DNA of 64,000 nt from Azohydromonas caseinilytica (GTDB lineage Bacteria; Pseudomonadota; Gammaproteobacteria; Burkholderiales; Burkholderiaceae_C): positions 31,564-95,563 of the forward strand of contig NZ_JABBFW010000021.1 of the NCBI RefSeq assembly GCF_012927045.1, given 5' to 3'. Below are positions 1 to 8,702 of the stretch, piece by piece. Within the stretch, counting starts at the first letter, position 1; each line of letters starts with the position of its first letter. A program made the translations under genes and the position numbers. The notes under the pieces were generated by a model that saw only the letters and a program-made list of their open reading frames with translations, was not told the origin of the DNA and did not search any database.

Positions 1-1
1 C

Positions 2-34
2 ACCGGCACGGACGGCGAGTGGACGGCGTTTTGA
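2..34 (+). CDS. possible 3' end of an upstream gene (partial)
   Basis: The window opens with a short open frame of ten codons ending at a TGA at 32-34. Its start would lie outside the window, so nothing can be said about function. It may equally be chance. Positions 35-162 after it hold no gene that I can recognise. Confidence 0.25.
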   Translation, partial: TGTDGEWTAF

Positions 35-162
35 GACGACGTCACACGCTGGGGCGGATGCCGGCGGTCCGCGGCTGACGAGCCGCGGTCGCATGCCGGG
101 CTTCGTGGCTTCAAGCCATCTCTGACAATGGGCCAACCAGCGTTGTCAAAGGAGCTGAAGCC

Positions 163-414
163 ATGCTGACGGTCCAGGCCGTTCTTCTGCCCGATGGGCA
201 GATCCAGTTGCCCTCCACGCTGCGGCGAGACAAGCCCGTGCCCGTGCTGGTGACCTTTCTGGACGCCGCGGAACCGCAAGCGGCAGGGCAGGGCAGCGTG
301 CCCGCCACGCTGGCCTTGCTGCAGTCCTGCGCGTTCCGCTCCTTGCCGCCGGGTGATCCGCAGGACATCGAACAGCGCATCCGCGAAATCCGTCAGGACT
401 GGGACGCCGAGTGA
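163..414 (+). CDS. putative antitoxin of a VapBC-like pair
   Basis: An 83-residue protein with an AGGAG-type ribosome site just upstream of its ATG. The N-terminus reads like the beta strands of small AbrB/AF2212-type antitoxins (a strand, then DGQIQLP), and the acidic C-terminal helix (about residues 68-83) is the kind that wraps round a toxin. Its stop codon overlaps the start of the PIN-domain gene (TGATG), so the two are translationally coupled. Toxin-antitoxin status rests mainly on this neighbour. An antitoxin of this sort would neutralise the toxin and repress their shared promoter. Confidence 0.7.
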   Translation: MLTVQAVLLPDGQIQLPSTLRRDKPVPVLVTFLDAAEPQAAGQGSVPATLALLQSCAFRSLPPGDPQDIEQRIREIRQDWDAE

Positions 415-818
415 TGCGGCGTGTCTATGTCGACACCTGCCTGCTGATCTACTGGGTCGAGGGGCAAGGAGCCCTGGCGCAGGCTGCCACCGCGTGGCTG
501 GTGGCGCATCAGGACGCCGTCTTGTGCGTGTCGCCGCTGGTGCGGCTGGAAGTGCTGGTCAAGCCGCTGCGCGGTGACCAGCATGCATTGGTCCAGGCCT
601 ACGACGAGCTGCTGGCGCAGCAGGTATGGCTGCCCATAGGGGATGAGGTTTTTGCGCAGGCACTGGACCTGCGGGTGCGCCATGGGCTGAAGACCCCCGA
701 TGCCCTGCACCTGGCTACGGCGCTGCACCACGGGTGCAGCGAGCTCTGGACCAACGATGACCGACTGAAGGCCGCGGCCGGTGCGCTGGCCGTGAACGTG
801 TTGCAGCCGACCCCGTAG
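414..818 (+). CDS. PIN-domain ribonuclease toxin, VapC-like
   Basis: A 134-residue PIN-domain protein. The acidic residues expected for the metal-binding nuclease site are visible: Asp in the opening VYVDTCLLIYW strand, Glu in RLEVL, Asp in KTPDALHLATA, and Asp in the terminal TNDDRL motif. PIN toxins cleave tRNA or rRNA and arrest growth when the antitoxin is lost. The ATG at 414 overlaps the antitoxin stop; a GTG at 411 in the same frame is the alternative start. No phage or plasmid genes surround it. Confidence 0.82.
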   Translation: MRRVYVDTCLLIYWVEGQGALAQAATAWLVAHQDAVLCVSPLVRLEVLVKPLRGDQHALVQAYDELLAQQVWLPIGDEVFAQALDLRVRHGLKTPDALHLATALHHGCSELWTNDDRLKAAAGALAVNVLQPTP

Positions 819-834
819 AACGCGGTACGGCCGC

Positions 835-1167
835 CTACGGCGCCGGGTACCTCACTCCGTTGGCGACGAGTTTTTCGCGCACCGCCGCGTCCAGGTCCAC
901 GCCCAGCACGCTGGACAGGCGCACCAGGTACATCAGCACGTCGGCCAGCTCGTCGCGCACGGCGCGAGCGGTGGCCGGGTCCTGCGCGAGGCGCGCGGCC
1001 TGCTCGTCCGTGAGCCACTGGAACAGCTCGGCGAGCTCGCCCACCTCGCCGGTGAGCGCCAGCACCAGGTTGCGCGGCGTGTGAAAGCCGTTCCAGTCGC
1101 GCGCGTCGGCAAAGCGCTGCAGCGCTGCCTCCAGCGCAGTGACGTCGAGCAGGCGTTGCGTCGTCAT
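835..1167 (-). CDS. MazG-like nucleotide pyrophosphohydrolase
   Basis: A 110-residue all-helical protein of the MazG/RS21-C6 (dCTPase-like) family, which hydrolyses NTPs or dNTPs to monophosphate and pyrophosphate as a housecleaning step. The metal-binding motifs are EVGELAE (about residue 40) and DELADVL (about residue 70), giving the EExxE...ExxD pattern. It starts 16 bases after the galactarate dehydratase stop on the same strand, so it is probably the last gene of the uronate operon, although a metabolic link is not obvious. Substrate preference cannot be read from sequence. Confidence 0.85.
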   Translation of the reverse strand: MTTQRLLDVTALEAALQRFADARDWNGFHTPRNLVLALTGEVGELAELFQWLTDEQAARLAQDPATARAVRDELADVLMYLVRLSSVLGVDLDAAVREKLVANGVRYPAP

Positions 1168-1183
1168 CGGGTCCGTCTCCGGT

Positions 1184-2761
1184 TCAAGTCACCGGCGCCG
1201 GATTGAACAGTACCAGCGCGTTGTGCAGCCGGTGCTGCTCGGCCCAGGTCTTCCGGCGCCCGCTGGCCACCTCCAGCATCAGGCGGAACAGCTCCCAGCC
1301 CATGTCCTCGATGCTGGCCTCGCCGTCGGCGATGCGCCCGGCGTTGAGGTCCATCAGGTCGTGCCAGCGCCGCGCCAGGTCGCTGCGCGTGGCCACCTTG
1401 ATCACCGGCACCTCCGCGAGGCCATAAGGCGTGCCGCGGCCGGTGGTGAAGACATGCAGGTTCATGCCCGCCGCGAGCTGCAGCGTGCCGCAGATGAAGT
1501 CCGAGGCCGGCGTGGCGGCGTAGATCAGGCCCTTCCTGCCATTGAGCTTCTCGCCCGGCGAGAGCACGCCGCTGATGGGCGCCGAGCCCGACTTGACGAT
1601 CGAGCCCATCGCCTTCTCGACGATGTTGGACAGCCCGCCCTTCTTGTTGCCCGGCGTGGTGTTGGCGCTGCGGTCCACGCTGCCGCGCTGCAGGTACTCG
1701 TCGTACCAGGCCATCTCGCGGATCACGGCCTGCGCGATCTCCGGCGTCGCGGCGCGCGCGGTGAGCTGGGCCACGCCGTCGCGCACTTCCGTGGTCTCGG
1801 AGAACATCACGGTGGCGCCGGCGCGCACCAGCAGGTCGGCGCAGTAGCCCACGGCCGGGTTGGCGGTGACGCCGCTGAAGGCATCGCTGCCGCCGCACTG
1901 CACGCCCACCACCAGCTCCGAGGCCGGCACCGTCTCGCGCCGGCGGGCATTGAGCCGTTCCAGGTGCAGCTCGGCGCGCGCCATGATGGTGTCGATCATG
2001 GGCCCGAAGCCGTCGTGCTCCTGCAGCGTCACCACGTCCAGGCCCGGCCCGGCGTTGTTGCCGATGTCGGCCACGTTGCGCTCGTCCACCAGCGGGATCA
2101 CGCCCGGCGGCAGCAGGCGCTCGGGCTGCAGCTTCTCGCAGCCCAGGCTCACCACCATCACCTCGCCGCCGAAGTTCGGGTTGAGGCTGATGTGGCGCAG
2201 CGTGCGGATGGGGATGACGGCATCGGGCGCGTCGATGGCCACGCCGCAGCCGTAGCCATGCTCCAGGCCCACCACGTCGTCGACGTTGGGGTACTGAGGC
2301 AGCAGCTCGGCGCGGATGCGCTTGACCGCGTGCTCCAGCACGCCGGCCACGCACTGCACCGTGGTGGTGATGGCCAGCAGGTTGCGCGTGCCCACCGAGC
2401 CGTCCGGGTTGCGGAAGCCCTCGAAGGTGTAGCCCTCCAGCGGCGGGAGCTCCACCTGGCGCGTGGCCAGGGGCAGGTCTTCGAGGCCGCGGGCCTCGGG
2501 CATCTTCAGCCGGCGCTCGTGCACCCAGCTGCCCGCGGGCAGGTCTTCGTGCGCGAAGCCGATGGGTACGTCGTAGCGGCGCACGGCGTCGCCGGCGACC
2601 AAGTCCACCAGCGCCACCTTGTGGCCCTGGGGCACGTGCTCGCGCAGCACCAGGCCGTCGGGCAGCGCGGTGCCGGCGTGAAGGCCGCCGTCGTTGGCGA
2701 CGATGGCGACGTTGTCGTTCGCATGCATGCGGATGAGCAGCGGTGCGGAAGGGGCGGTCAT
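1184..2761 (-). CDS. garD: galactarate dehydratase
   Basis: A 525-residue UxaA/GarD-family dehydratase. It has an N-terminal SAF domain (about 8-85) and a long catalytic part containing GHGYGCG-like and LGCEKLQPE (about 206-214) segments characteristic of D-galactarate rather than altronate dehydratases. It removes water from galactarate to give 5-dehydro-4-deoxy-D-glucarate. The gene lies downstream of a TRAP transporter, a lactonase and uronate dehydrogenase on the same strand, which supply its substrate. The aldolase for its product is encoded on the other strand about 13 kb away. Altronate dehydratase is the alternative but fits the neighbours less well. Confidence 0.9.
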   Translation of the reverse strand: MTAPSAPLLIRMHANDNVAIVANDGGLHAGTALPDGLVLREHVPQGHKVALVDLVAGDAVRRYDVPIGFAHEDLPAGSWVHERRLKMPEARGLEDLPLATRQVELPPLEGYTFEGFRNPDGSVGTRNLLAITTTVQCVAGVLEHAVKRIRAELLPQYPNVDDVVGLEHGYGCGVAIDAPDAVIPIRTLRHISLNPNFGGEVMVVSLGCEKLQPERLLPPGVIPLVDERNVADIGNNAGPGLDVVTLQEHDGFGPMIDTIMARAELHLERLNARRRETVPASELVVGVQCGGSDAFSGVTANPAVGYCADLLVRAGATVMFSETTEVRDGVAQLTARAATPEIAQAVIREMAWYDEYLQRGSVDRSANTTPGNKKGGLSNIVEKAMGSIVKSGSAPISGVLSPGEKLNGRKGLIYAATPASDFICGTLQLAAGMNLHVFTTGRGTPYGLAEVPVIKVATRSDLARRWHDLMDLNAGRIADGEASIEDMGWELFRLMLEVASGRRKTWAEQHRLHNALVLFNPAPVT

Positions 2762-2788
2762 GGGCAGGGTCCTGCTTGGGAAATGAGC

Positions 2789-2826
2789 GCGGCCGGAAGT
2801 CCTGGTTGGAGGAGGCTTCCGGCCGC
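2789..2826 (-). other. intra-operon inverted repeat
   Basis: Eleven-base perfect arms (GCGGCCGGAAG and its complement) separated by 16 bases lie between dctM and garD. There is no following T-tract, so this is more likely an mRNA-stabilising or processing hairpin than a full terminator. Confidence 0.55.
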
Positions 2827-2883
2827 GGGGTTCAGGAGTTCACGAAGAGGGGACGGGGCGGGGCAGGCCCCGCCATGCGGCCG

Positions 2884-4173
2884 TCAGCGGAACATGTTGG
2901 GCAGCCACATCGAGAAGGCGGGCACGTAGGTGACCAGGGCCAGGCACACGCCCAGGGCGCTGTAGAAGGGCAGGATCGACTTCATCACCTGGCCCACCGA
3001 GATGTTGCCGATGGCGCAGCCCACGAACTGCGTCACGCCCACGGGCGGCGTGTTCAGGCCCAGCGCGCAGTTGATGAGCATGACGATGCCGAACTGCACC
3101 GGGTCCATGCCGAACTGCATGGCGATGGGCAGGAAGATGGGCGTGCACACCAGGATGGTGGCGGCCATGTCCAGGAAGGTGCCCAGGATGAACAGCAGCA
3201 GGTTGATCATGAAGAAGATCACCAGCGGGTTGTCCGTCACCGACTGCATGAGCTCGCCGGTCTTCTGCGGCACCTCGTACAGGGCCATGAAGTAGCCGAA
3301 GGCGCTGGAGATGCCGATGAGCAGCAGCACCACGCCGGTGGCCTTGCAGGCCTTGGCGCAGGCCTTGAGGAAGTCGCCCCAGCTCAGCGTCTTGTAGACG
3401 ATGGCCGTCACCAGCACGGCCCAGAACACGGCCGTGGCGGCGCTCTCGGTGGCGGTGAAGATGCCCGAGAGGATGCCCGCGAGGATGATGACCACGATCA
3501 GCAGGCCCGGCAGCGCGCCCAGGAAGCTCTTGAGCACCTCGCCCCAGCCGGGGAAGCCGCCGCGGATGGGATAGCCGCGCTTGCGCGCCACGTAGTAGGC
3601 GGCGCCCAGGTTGCACGCGGTCAGCAGGATGGCCGGGATGATGCCCGCCAGGATCAGGCTGAGCACGCTCACCGAGGCGATGCCGGTGGTGGCCAGCGTG
3701 AAGATGATGAGGTTGTGCGAGGTGGGCATGAGCACGCCCACCAGCGCCGAGTGCGTGGTGACGTTGACGGCGTAGTCGGCGTCGTAGCCCTCCTTCTTCA
3801 TCAGCGGGATCATCACCGAGCCCATGGCCGAGACGTCGGCCAGCGCCGAGCCCGCCACGCCGCCGAAGAGCGTGCAGCCCACGACGTTGCTCATCCCCAG
3901 GCCGCCGCGCACGTGGCCGACAAGGCTGTTGGCGAAGCGCACGATGCGGTCGGCGATGCCGCCGTAGAGCATGAGCTCGCCGGCGAAGACGAAAAACGGG
4001 ATGGCCAGGAAGGAGAACACCTGCATGCCGCCCACCATCTTCTGGAAGACGATCTCCACGGGCATGCCCGAGTACAGCACCGTGGCGATGGAGGCCAGGC
4101 CGATGGAAAAAGCCACGGGCACGCCCAGCACCAGCAGGGCGGCGAAGCTCAGGGACAGGACGGTCAGTTCCAT
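2884..4173 (-). CDS. dctM: TRAP transporter large permease, DctM family
   Basis: A 429-residue, highly hydrophobic protein with the 12 or so membrane segments of the TRAP large subunit, which carries the sodium-coupled transport path. Family features include the glycine-rich GGVAGSALADVSAMGSVMIP region and NTPPVGVT near the C-terminus. Its start overlaps the dctQ stop by ten bases, the usual coupling in TRAP operons. With dctP and dctQ it should import a uronate or aldarate, inferred from the flanking udh, lactonase and garD genes. Confidence 0.93.
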   Translation of the reverse strand: MELTVLSLSFAALLVLGVPVAFSIGLASIATVLYSGMPVEIVFQKMVGGMQVFSFLAIPFFVFAGELMLYGGIADRIVRFANSLVGHVRGGLGMSNVVGCTLFGGVAGSALADVSAMGSVMIPLMKKEGYDADYAVNVTTHSALVGVLMPTSHNLIIFTLATTGIASVSVLSLILAGIIPAILLTACNLGAAYYVARKRGYPIRGGFPGWGEVLKSFLGALPGLLIVVIILAGILSGIFTATESAATAVFWAVLVTAIVYKTLSWGDFLKACAKACKATGVVLLLIGISSAFGYFMALYEVPQKTGELMQSVTDNPLVIFFMINLLLFILGTFLDMAATILVCTPIFLPIAMQFGMDPVQFGIVMLINCALGLNTPPVGVTQFVGCAIGNISVGQVMKSILPFYSALGVCLALVTYVPAFSMWLPNMFR

Positions 4174-4757
4174 GCCGGCACCACTTCCTCACCGCGCACG
4201 AGCGCGATGATGTGTTCGATAGAAAAGAGAACGATCAGCACGCCGGCCACCACGAGGGCCAGGTAGTCCGCGCCCACGGGCACGCCCAGCATGGGCTTGA
4301 TGTCGCTCCACTTGAGCGTGGTCCACAGCCAGCCGCTCTTGGCCATGATGGCGCCGAAGAGCACGACGAAGCCGTGGATGAGGATCTCCAGGCGCAGCCG
4401 CCAGGCTTCAGGCAGCAGCGACACCAGCGACTCCAGCCCGATGTGGCCCGCGTCGCGCACGCCCACCGCCACGCCCAGTGCGGTGATGTAGAGCACGAGC
4501 TGCAGCGCCAGGGCCTCGGCCCAGGTGGGCGTGTCGTTGAAGATGTAGCGGCCGACGACCTGGAACTGCACGCACAGGATCAGGGCGATGAGCCCGATCA
4601 CGGCCAGCACCAGGCTGGCCTTGGAGAGAAAGGCGCAAAAGCGCGAGTAGAGGTGGGTGGAGGGCGGCCGGGTGTGGTCGGCCTCCAGCGGCGTACCGGT
4701 GGCGGCGTTGACGTTTTCGTTGTCCGCGACGGTGGCCGGCAGGGCGGCTTGTGTCAT
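4164..4757 (-). CDS. dctQ: TRAP transporter small permease, DctQ family
   Basis: A 197-residue protein with four predicted membrane helices after a hydrophilic N-terminus of about 45 residues. The QVVGRYIFNDTPTWAEALA segment is typical of DctQ. I chose the ATG at 4757 because GGAGA lies eight bases upstream; a longer frame reaching 4817 has no such signal. It bridges the binding protein and the large permease. The gene sits between dctP and dctM and overlaps the latter. Confidence 0.9.
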   Translation of the reverse strand: MTQAALPATVADNENVNAATGTPLEADHTRPPSTHLYSRFCAFLSKASLVLAVIGLIALILCVQFQVVGRYIFNDTPTWAEALALQLVLYITALGVAVGVRDAGHIGLESLVSLLPEAWRLRLEILIHGFVVLFGAIMAKSGWLWTTLKWSDIKPMLGVPVGADYLALVVAGVLIVLFSIEHIIALVRGEEVVPAWN

Positions 4758-4816
4758 TGGGTTGTCTCCAGAAAAGGCGGGCCGCGCCAAGGGCGGCGCG
4801 ACCCGCGTCAAAGGCA

Positions 4817-4834
4817 CCGGCCCGTGAGGGCCGG
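4817..4834 (-). other. hairpin after dctP
   Basis: A perfect seven-base stem (CCGGCCC/GGGCCGG) with a four-base loop lies just downstream of the dctP stop, before dctQ. Such hairpins often protect the binding-protein message so that it outnumbers the permease. No T-tract follows. Confidence 0.5.
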
Positions 4835-4851
4835 CGGCCTGGAGGAAAGGC

Positions 4852-5823
4852 TTACTTGGTGTCCTGCGCGGCCTTGACCAGGCGCTGCAGGTCGGGCGTG
4901 TTGATGAACTTGGCGTACACCGGCGCCATGGCGGCCTTGAACGAGGCCTGGTCCACGTCGGAGACGATCTGCGCGCCGCCCTTGGTCACGATCTCCAGGG
5001 CCTTGGCTTCCTGCTCGTCCCACTTCTTGCGTTGGAACGCCACCGACTCCTTGGCCGCGGCGCGGAACAGGTCCTGGTCGGCCTTGGGCAGCTTGTCGAA
5101 CACGGCCTTGCTGATCACCAGCATCTCCGGCGCCATCGAGTGCATGGTCTTGGAGTAGACCTTGGCCGCCTCGTAGTGCTTGAAGCCCTCGTAGGAGGGG
5201 ATGTTGTTCTCGGCGGCGTCGATCAGGCCGGTCTTGAGCGCGGTGTAGACCTCGCCGGTGGGCATGGGCGTGGCGTTGGCGCCCATGGCGGCGGCCACCG
5301 CCACCCACAGGTCCGAGGGCTGCACGCGGATCTTCATGCCCTTGGCGTCGGCCAGCGTGCGCACGGGCTTCTTGGCGTAGATGCTGCGCGCGCCGCTGTC
5401 GTAGAAGGCCAGGCCCACCAGGCCCTCATGCTCGCAGCCCTTGAGGATCTCCTCGCCCACCGGGCCGTCGAGCACGTGGCGCATGTGCTCGATGGAGCTG
5501 AACAGGAAGGGCATGGTCGGCACCAGCGACTTCGGGCAGATCGAGTTCAGCGAGCTGATGTTGACGCGGTTCATGTCCAGCGCGCCGATCTTGACCTGGT
5601 CCAGCGTCTCCTTCTCGGTGCCCAGGGCGCTCTTGTTGAAGACCTTGATCTTGTACTTGCCGCCGCTCTTCTGTTCGAGCACCTGGCTCATGTACTTCAC
5701 GGCCGCGACGGTGGGGTAGTCGTCGCTGTTGTGCACGTCGGCGGAGCGGAGTTCCTTGGCCTGGGCGCCGAAGGCGGCCAGCGCCGCGGCCACGGCGGCC
5801 AGGGTGAAGCGCTTGTTGAACAT
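4852..5823 (-). CDS. dctP: TRAP substrate-binding protein, DctP family (probable uronate/aldarate binder)
   Basis: A 323-residue periplasmic protein with a signal peptide ending at about residue 22 (AFGAQA). The DctP fold is recognisable: GAxDM-like strand near residue 80, the ligand-carboxylate arginine in [10 protein letters not shown] (about 165), and [26 protein letters not shown] precedes the ATG. It captures the substrate for DctQM. Specificity for galacturonate, glucuronate or their aldarates is inferred from udh, the lactonase and garD in the same operon. Confidence 0.92.
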   Translation of the reverse strand: MFNKRFTLAAVAAALAAFGAQAKELRSADVHNSDDYPTVAAVKYMSQVLEQKSGGKYKIKVFNKSALGTEKETLDQVKIGALDMNRVNISSLNSICPKSLVPTMPFLFSSIEHMRHVLDGPVGEEILKGCEHEGLVGLAFYDSGARSIYAKKPVRTLADAKGMKIRVQPSDLWVAVAAAMGANATPMPTGEVYTALKTGLIDAAENNIPSYEGFKHYEAAKVYSKTMHSMAPEMLVISKAVFDKLPKADQDLFRAAAKESVAFQRKKWDEQEAKALEIVTKGGAQIVSDVDQASFKAAMAPVYAKFINTPDLQRLVKAAQDTK

Positions 5824-5865
5824 GGTGGTGTCTCCTTGTGGTGGTTGTGCGAGAGAGCGGCTTGC

Positions 5866-6777
5866 TCAGGGCTGGAAGGGCATGTCGGGCAGCCCGCGCG
5901 GGCCCGGCTGCGTCACGAACACCGCGCCGTCGAGCGCGGCCTCGAAGCCCGCGGCGGGCTGCGCGGGCGGGATGGAAGTGATGAAGAGGTGGCGCAGCTC
6001 GGGGCCGCCGAAGCTGCACATCGCCGGCTTGCTCACCGGCACATGCAGCGAGCGCTCCAGGCGGCCGTCGGGCCCGAAGCGGTGCACCTGGCCGGCGTCG
6101 TTGCCGCAGATCCAGTAGGCGCCGTCCTCGTCCACCGCGGCGCCGTCGGGGCGCCCCGGGTGCCGGTTCATGTCGATGAACTCGCGCCGGTGGCTCAGGT
6201 TGCCCTGGGCGTCGAGGTCGAAGGCCCACACGCGCTGCACCTTGGGGTGCGAGTCCGACAGGTACAGCGTGCGCCCGTCGGGGCTGAAGGCCAGGCCGTT
6301 GCCGGTGATCAGGCCTTCGACCATCGGTACCAGGCCGCGGCGGTCGTAGCGGTAGAGCACGCCGGCCGGCTGCGCCAGCGACATGTCCATCACCATCGAG
6401 CTGACCCAGAAGCGGCCCTGGCGGTCGCAGCGCCCGTCATTGAAGCGCATGCCCGGCTGCTCGAAGTGCACGGCGTGCAGCAGCTCGATGCCGATCTCGC
6501 CGCCGGCCTGGGGGCGCAGCCGGAACAGGCCCGTCTCCATGGCGGCGATCAGCCCGCCCTGCGCGTGCAGCGCGATGCAGCCGATGCGCTCGGGCACATC
6601 CCAGCGCTGTTCCTGCTGCGCGGCCCAGTCGAAGCGGTGCAGGCGCCTGGACTCGATGTCCACCCAGTACAGCGCCTGCTCCTGCACGCTCCACAGCGGG
6701 CTCTCGCCCACGCGGTTGCGCACCTCGCACAGCGCGTTCACGGCCGGGCTGTCGTTGCGGTTGTCGGATTGCGTCAT
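5866..6777 (-). CDS. SMP-30/gluconolactonase family aldarolactonase
   Basis: A 303-residue six-bladed beta-propeller protein of the SMP-30/regucalcin family. Expected metal ligands are visible: Glu in GESPLW near the N-terminus, Asn in TGNGLAFSPDG and Asp in RPDGAAVDEDG. It starts 17 bases after the udh stop. Uronate dehydrogenase releases an aldarolactone, so this enzyme most likely hydrolyses galactaro- or glucarolactone to the open aldarate used by GarD and GudD. The family also includes gluconolactonase and arabinolactonase, so the exact substrate is inference from position. Confidence 0.88.
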   Translation of the reverse strand: MTQSDNRNDSPAVNALCEVRNRVGESPLWSVQEQALYWVDIESRRLHRFDWAAQQEQRWDVPERIGCIALHAQGGLIAAMETGLFRLRPQAGGEIGIELLHAVHFEQPGMRFNDGRCDRQGRFWVSSMVMDMSLAQPAGVLYRYDRRGLVPMVEGLITGNGLAFSPDGRTLYLSDSHPKVQRVWAFDLDAQGNLSHRREFIDMNRHPGRPDGAAVDEDGAYWICGNDAGQVHRFGPDGRLERSLHVPVSKPAMCSFGGPELRHLFITSIPPAQPAAGFEAALDGAVFVTQPGPRGLPDMPFQP

Positions 6778-6794
6778 GGCGGTGGCGAACCTTT

Positions 6795-7619
6795 TCAGCC
6801 TTCGAAGGGGCCGGTGCGCACGAAGGCGCCGCCCTGGTAGATCACGGCCGGGTCGGACAGGTCCAGCTTGGGCTGCCGGGCCTCGACGGCGCTGCGGAAG
6901 CGGTCGGAGCTGTCCTGCGGCCGGTAGCCGATGTGCGCGGCGCCGCTGTTGTCGTAGAAGCGCGTCTGGTTGTCCGAAATGCCGTAGATGACGCTGTAGC
7001 CCAGCACCGGCGTGGTCAGCACGGCCATGACCAGGCGCTCCAGGTCGTCGTAGCTCATCCAGGTCGCCAGCATGCGGCGGTCGCGCGGCTCGGGGAACGA
7101 GGAGCCGATGCGCACGCAGGCGGTCTCGATGCCAAAGCGGTCGAAGTACAGCCGCGCCACGTCCTCGCCGAAGGCCTTGGACAGGCCGTAGATCCCGTCC
7201 GGACGCGCCGGCGCGTCGGTGCCAATGACCTCGTTCTGCTTGTAGAAACCGGTGACGTGGTTGGAGCTGGCGAACAAGATGCGCTTGACGCCGTTGAGCC
7301 GCGCGGCCTCGTACAGGTTGTAGGTGCCGACGATGTTGGCCTCCAGGATCGGCTGCCAGGGCTGCTCGGTGGAGACGCCGCCCAGGTGCACCACGGCATC
7401 CACGTCCTTGAGCAGCGCGTGCACGGCGGCCTTGTCCTGCAGCGGCGCGGTCACGACTTCCTCGCCCGGGGCGGCCTCGCCCAGCGGCGCCACGTCCGAC
7501 AGGCGCAGCGTGTCGCAATAGCGCTTGAGTCGCGTGCGCAGCTCGCGGCCCAGGCCGCCGGCGGCACCGGTGAGCAGCAGGCGGTTGAAGCGCAGCGGGG
7601 TGACAGGCTCAGTCAGCAT
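6795..7619 (-). CDS. udh: uronate dehydrogenase
   Basis: A 274-residue short-chain/extended NAD-dependent dehydrogenase. The Rossmann motif TGAAGGLG lies at about residues 17-24 and the catalytic YGLSK at about 143-147; the FASSNHVTGFY segment is typical of uronate dehydrogenases. It oxidises D-galacturonate and D-glucuronate at C1 to aldarolactones with NAD+. First gene of the operon leading through the lactonase, TRAP transporter and garD, and divergent from a FadR-type regulator. A promoter with an overlapping operator precedes it. Confidence 0.9.
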   Translation of the reverse strand: MLTEPVTPLRFNRLLLTGAAGGLGRELRTRLKRYCDTLRLSDVAPLGEAAPGEEVVTAPLQDKAAVHALLKDVDAVVHLGGVSTEQPWQPILEANIVGTYNLYEAARLNGVKRILFASSNHVTGFYKQNEVIGTDAPARPDGIYGLSKAFGEDVARLYFDRFGIETACVRIGSSFPEPRDRRMLATWMSYDDLERLVMAVLTTPVLGYSVIYGISDNQTRFYDNSGAAHIGYRPQDSSDRFRSAVEARQPKLDLSDPAVIYQGGAFVRTGPFEG

Positions 7620-7685
7620 GGTGGTCGAAACTCCGGGTTAACGAGGACAAGCGTTTGAGGAAACTGCGCTTGTCGTCTGTCATCT

Positions 7686-7698
7686 GTTGTCGTACAAC
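7686..7698. promoter_or_regulatory. FadR/GntR-type operator at the udh start site
   Basis: GTTGT-CGT-ACAAC, a perfect five-base inverted repeat that contains the FadR-subfamily pattern TNGTNNNACNA. It lies immediately downstream of the predicted udh -10 box, where a bound repressor would block transcription. Ligand and regulator assignments are inferred. Confidence 0.65.
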
Positions 7699-7699
7699 T

Positions 7700-7728
7700 A
7701 TTTGAGTTTTTCGTGCCTTGACTGTCAA
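7700..7728 (-). promoter_or_regulatory. udh: predicted udh operon promoter
   Basis: On the minus strand a consensus TTGACA (7728-7723) is separated by 17 bases from TCAAAT (7705-7700). Transcription would start within or next to the operator at 7686-7698. Confidence 0.6.
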
Positions 7729-7733
7729 GGCAC
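7713..7733. promoter_or_regulatory. 21-bp perfect palindrome upstream of the gntR gene
   Basis: Two ten-base arms, GTGCCTTGAC and its complement, surround a single central T. The palindrome covers the -35 box of the udh promoter and lies 26 bases before the start codon of the divergent regulator. It may be a second operator or an autoregulatory site. Confidence 0.5.
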
Positions 7734-7758
7734 AGCAGATCAGGGATTACACCGAGCC

Positions 7759-8478
7759 ATGAACACCGTACTGCCCATCCGCAAGAAGCCCCGCTCCCTG
7801 GCGCAGGAGCTCGTCGACGTCCTGGGCGAGCGCGTCCGCGAGGGCGTACTGGCCCCAGGCGACAAGCTGCCCACCGAGGCGGCGGTGATGGCGGAATTCG
7901 GTGTCAGCCGCACGGTGGTGCGCGAGGCCATTTCCAAGCTGCAGGCCGCCGGGCTGGTGGAGACGCGCCATGGCGTGGGCACCTTCGTGGTCGGGCCGGG
8001 CCAGGCCTCGTTCCGCATCACGCCGGAGCAGCTGGAGACGCTGCGCGACGTGATCGCGGTGCTGGAGCTGCGCATCGGGCTGGAAACGGAGGCCGCCGCG
8101 CTGGCGGCCATGCGCCGCGGCGAGGACAACCTGCGCGAGATGCGCCACGCACTCGACGAGTTCGCCGCCGCCGTGGGCGAGGGCCGCGACGCGGTGGCGC
8201 CGGACTTCAGCTTCCACCTGGAGATCGCCCGCGCCACGCAGAACGGCCACTTCACCGAGCTGCTGAGCTCGCTGGGCGCCCGGATCATTCCCCGCGCGCG
8301 GCTGAGCGACGAGAGCAACGAGGAGCTCAAGGCCTACCTGCTGCGCGCCAACGCCGAGCACGAGAGCATCTTCGACGCCATCCAGCGCCAGGACCCGGAG
8401 GCCGCGCGCGCGGCCATGCGCACGCACCTGGCCAACAGCCGCGAGCGCCGGCGCCGCGCGGCGGGCGACTGCTGCTGA
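7759..8478 (+). CDS. FadR-subfamily GntR transcriptional regulator
   Basis: A 239-residue regulator with an N-terminal winged helix (about 10-80; KLPTEAAVMAEFGVSRTVVREAISKL) and a C-terminal all-helical FCD ligand-binding domain (about 95-230) with the usual His/Asp metal residues (FHLEIARATQN). The chosen ATG starts at MNTVLP; an upstream in-frame extension is unlikely because it runs through the operator region. Divergent from udh, it is the best candidate for the repressor of the uronate operon, released by a sugar acid. Confidence 0.9.
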   Translation: MNTVLPIRKKPRSLAQELVDVLGERVREGVLAPGDKLPTEAAVMAEFGVSRTVVREAISKLQAAGLVETRHGVGTFVVGPGQASFRITPEQLETLRDVIAVLELRIGLETEAAALAAMRRGEDNLREMRHALDEFAAAVGEGRDAVAPDFSFHLEIARATQNGHFTELLSSLGARIIPRARLSDESNEELKAYLLRANAEHESIFDAIQRQDPEAARAAMRTHLANSRERRRRAAGDCC

Positions 8479-8663
8479 GCGCGAGCGCTCCCGGCCTCTA
8501 CGGCGCGAGCCATTGCGACAAGGGAGCGCCACTCGGGCGCGGACGGGGGCGGGGGCGGGCATGGACGGGTGCTGCGAACGGAAAGCGGCTGCGGCACCGG
8601 TCCCCAGGCGCTCACTGACGCGCCCGGGCGGCCGGTGCCGCGGGCGCAATTGTCAGTCATAAG

Positions 8664-8686
8664 GGCAAGTTGTCAAACAACTTGCC
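8664..8686. promoter_or_regulatory. strong palindrome between convergent regulators
   Basis: Ten-base perfect arms GGCAAGTTGT/ACAACTTGCC with CAA in the middle. The core GTTGT-CAA-ACAAC repeats the operator pattern found at udh. It lies 185 bases after one fadR-type gene and 17 bases after the end of the other. No T-tract follows on either side, so a terminator role is less likely than a binding site. Confidence 0.5.
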
Positions 8687-8702
8687 GACACCTGAAGGGA
8701 GA

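Noticed and set aside
1139..2929. Long plus-strand open frame opposite garD (about 596 codons)
   Set aside because: It mirrors garD, has the His/Arg/Ala-rich make-up of a GC-driven antisense frame, and shows no domain or ribosome site.
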